NCBI GenBank assembly: GCA_019244185.1
Contig: JAFATB010000005.1
Location: 1 to 64,000, forward strand
Length of the DNA: 64,000 nucleotides
DNA from: Acidobacteriota bacterium
Lineage (GTDB): Bacteria; Acidobacteriota; Thermoanaerobaculia; Gp7-AA8
Direction of reading: 5' to 3'
Both the position numbers and the translations under genes were made by a program. Below, piece after piece: positions 63,116-64,000 of this stretch. Every line of letters starts with the position of its first letter. The first letter of the stretch is position 1. Below the pieces are notes generated by a model, which saw only the letters and a list, made by a program, of their open reading frames with translations, was not told where the DNA came from and did not search any database.

Positions 63116-64000
63116 ATGCTGCAGCGAACGCGCGTCATGACCACCCGCACCGCCGATGCTTCCGCCAGCGGCACGTTTTCCCTCGGCCACGACCTTCCCG
63201 TCCACCGTCTCGGCTTCGGCGCGATGCGCATCACCGGCGACGGCGTGTGGGGTCCGCCGAAAGACCGCGCGGAGGCGATCGCCGTGCTGCGCGCCGCCGT
63301 CGAGCACGGCGTCAACCTCATCGACACGGCCGAATCGTATGGACCGCATGTCAGCGAAGAGTTGATCGCCGAGGCGCTGCATCCGTATCCGCAAGGGCTC
63401 GTCATCGCGACGAAGGGCGGCTTCGACCGCTCCGGTCCCGGCAAGTGGGAAGCGAATGCACGACCGGAGCGGCTGCGCGAAGAGCTCGAAGGCAGCCTGC
63501 GCCGCCTGCGCGTCGACCGCATCGATCTCTGGCAATTGCACCGCATCGACAGCAAGGTTCCCGAGGACGAGCAGTTCGGCGCGATGCGCGAGTTCCAGCG
63601 CGAAGGCAAAGTGCGGCACGTCGGCTTGTCCGAGGTGAACGTCGAGCAGATCGAACGCGCGCGCAAGTTCGGACTCGACGTCGTGTCCGTGCAGAACCGC
63701 TACAACCTCGCCGACCGCGAGTGGGAAGATGTCGTCGACTACTGCGAGCGCGAGCACATCGGCTTCATCCCGTGGTACCCGCTCAACACCGGCAAGCTCG
63801 CGAAACCGGGCGACGCGCTCGCCGAAATCGCCAAAGCCCACGACGCCACCCCCGCCCAGATCGCCCTCGCCTGGCTGCTGCGTCGCGCGAAAGCCATGTT
63901 GCCGATCCCGGGGACATCGCGCGTCAAGCATCTCGAGGAGAACATGGTCGCGGCGTCGATCGAGTTGAGTGACGAGGAGTTCGCGAGGATCTCGAGCTAA
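63116..64000 (+). CDS. Aldo/keto reductase
   Basis: This is a 294-residue NADPH-dependent reductase of the AKR superfamily. The tetrad is present: D70 ([11 protein letters not shown]), Y75, K100 ([10 protein letters not shown]) and H142 (LWQLHRID). The C-terminal phosphate-binding [14 protein letters not shown] is also present. The substrate is unknown. The whole gene is in the window, ending at the last base. Start at ATG 63116, 7 bases after a TATAGA box; ATG 63137 is an alternative. Confidence 0.92.
   Translation: MLQRTRVMTTRTADASASGTFSLGHDLPVHRLGFGAMRITGDGVWGPPKDRAEAIAVLRAAVEHGVNLIDTAESYGPHVSEELIAEALHPYPQGLVIATKGGFDRSGPGKWEANARPERLREELEGSLRRLRVDRIDLWQLHRIDSKVPEDEQFGAMREFQREGKVRHVGLSEVNVEQIERARKFGLDVVSVQNRYNLADREWEDVVDYCEREHIGFIPWYPLNTGKLAKPGDALAEIAKAHDATPAQIALAWLLRRAKAMLPIPGTSRVKHLEENMVAASIELSDEEFARISS

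Overview
This is a GC-rich bacterial chromosome segment with tightly packed genes and no gap above about 250 bases. It carries no rRNA, tRNA, CRISPR array, phage or insertion sequence that I can see. Lipoproteins, an outer-membrane beta-barrel protein, PIG-L and GT-C type envelope enzymes, and secreted Asp-box/dockerin proteins point to a diderm. The combination of DUF6335, DUF5777, cohesin/dockerin-like secreted proteins and a Rex-linked complex I best fits Acidobacteriota (possibly Thermoanaerobaculia-like), but this is an inference from gene content, not a proven placement.

Layout. (1) 0-5 kb, minus strand: nuoF (cut by the left edge), nuoE, nuoA, then a STAS protein, a four-helix holin-like membrane protein, a saccharopine-dehydrogenase-like enzyme, a single-domain response regulator and a parvulin-type prolyl isomerase. 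(2) 5-14.6 kb, plus strand: nuoG-H-J-K, a DUF6335 gene, nuoL-M-N and the redox repressor gene rex. (3) 14.7-24 kb: an OsmC peroxidase, then three large secreted proteins on the minus strand with cohesin-like, Ig-like, Asp-box, TIG and dockerin modules. (4) 24-30.5 kb, minus strand: a signalling block of two response regulators, a NarX-like kinase, a hybrid kinase with Hpt, and a BTAD-receiver fusion. (5) 30.7-34.4 kb, plus strand: ketosynthase, methyltransferase and flavoprotein, then a Lon-substrate-binding-domain protein. (6) 34.4-43.4 kb: membrane hydrolase, PIG-L deacetylase, 2OG oxygenase, GT-C-like membrane protein, two methyltransferases, a radical SAM/SPASM enzyme and a GT4 glycosyltransferase, probably an envelope-glycan or small-molecule modification set. 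(7) 43.4-44.2 kb: a toxin-antitoxin-like nucleotidyltransferase pair. (8) 44.3-47.3 kb: nuoB, a nuoCD fusion and nuoI. (9) 47.3-64 kb: ferritin-like protein, cysteine desulfurase, DinB, deformylase, MFS exporter, HAD phosphatases, DUF4097, GAF/HD-GYP, HEAT protein, cytochrome-like lipoprotein with a DUF5777 barrel, and an acyl-CoA carboxylase/enoyl-CoA hydratase/B12-domain operon ending at an aldo/keto reductase.

How it works together. Complex I is complete in the window but split over three loci. Two of them carry a Rex-type operator (TTGTGAA-N4-TTCAC type) at the promoter, and rex ends the longest nuo operon, so NADH/NAD+ sensing probably controls the dispersed loci together. The intercistronic region ahead of nuoL can fold into two mutually exclusive RNA hairpins, one of which buries the nuoL ribosome-binding site.

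A second, genome-wide-looking signal is that many first genes of transcription units have a TAnnnT -10 box only 6-9 nt before the start codon. This predicts leaderless mRNAs, often from divergent pairs whose -10 boxes overlap. Genes inside operons and the DUF6335/nuoL cistrons carry Shine-Dalgarno sequences instead.
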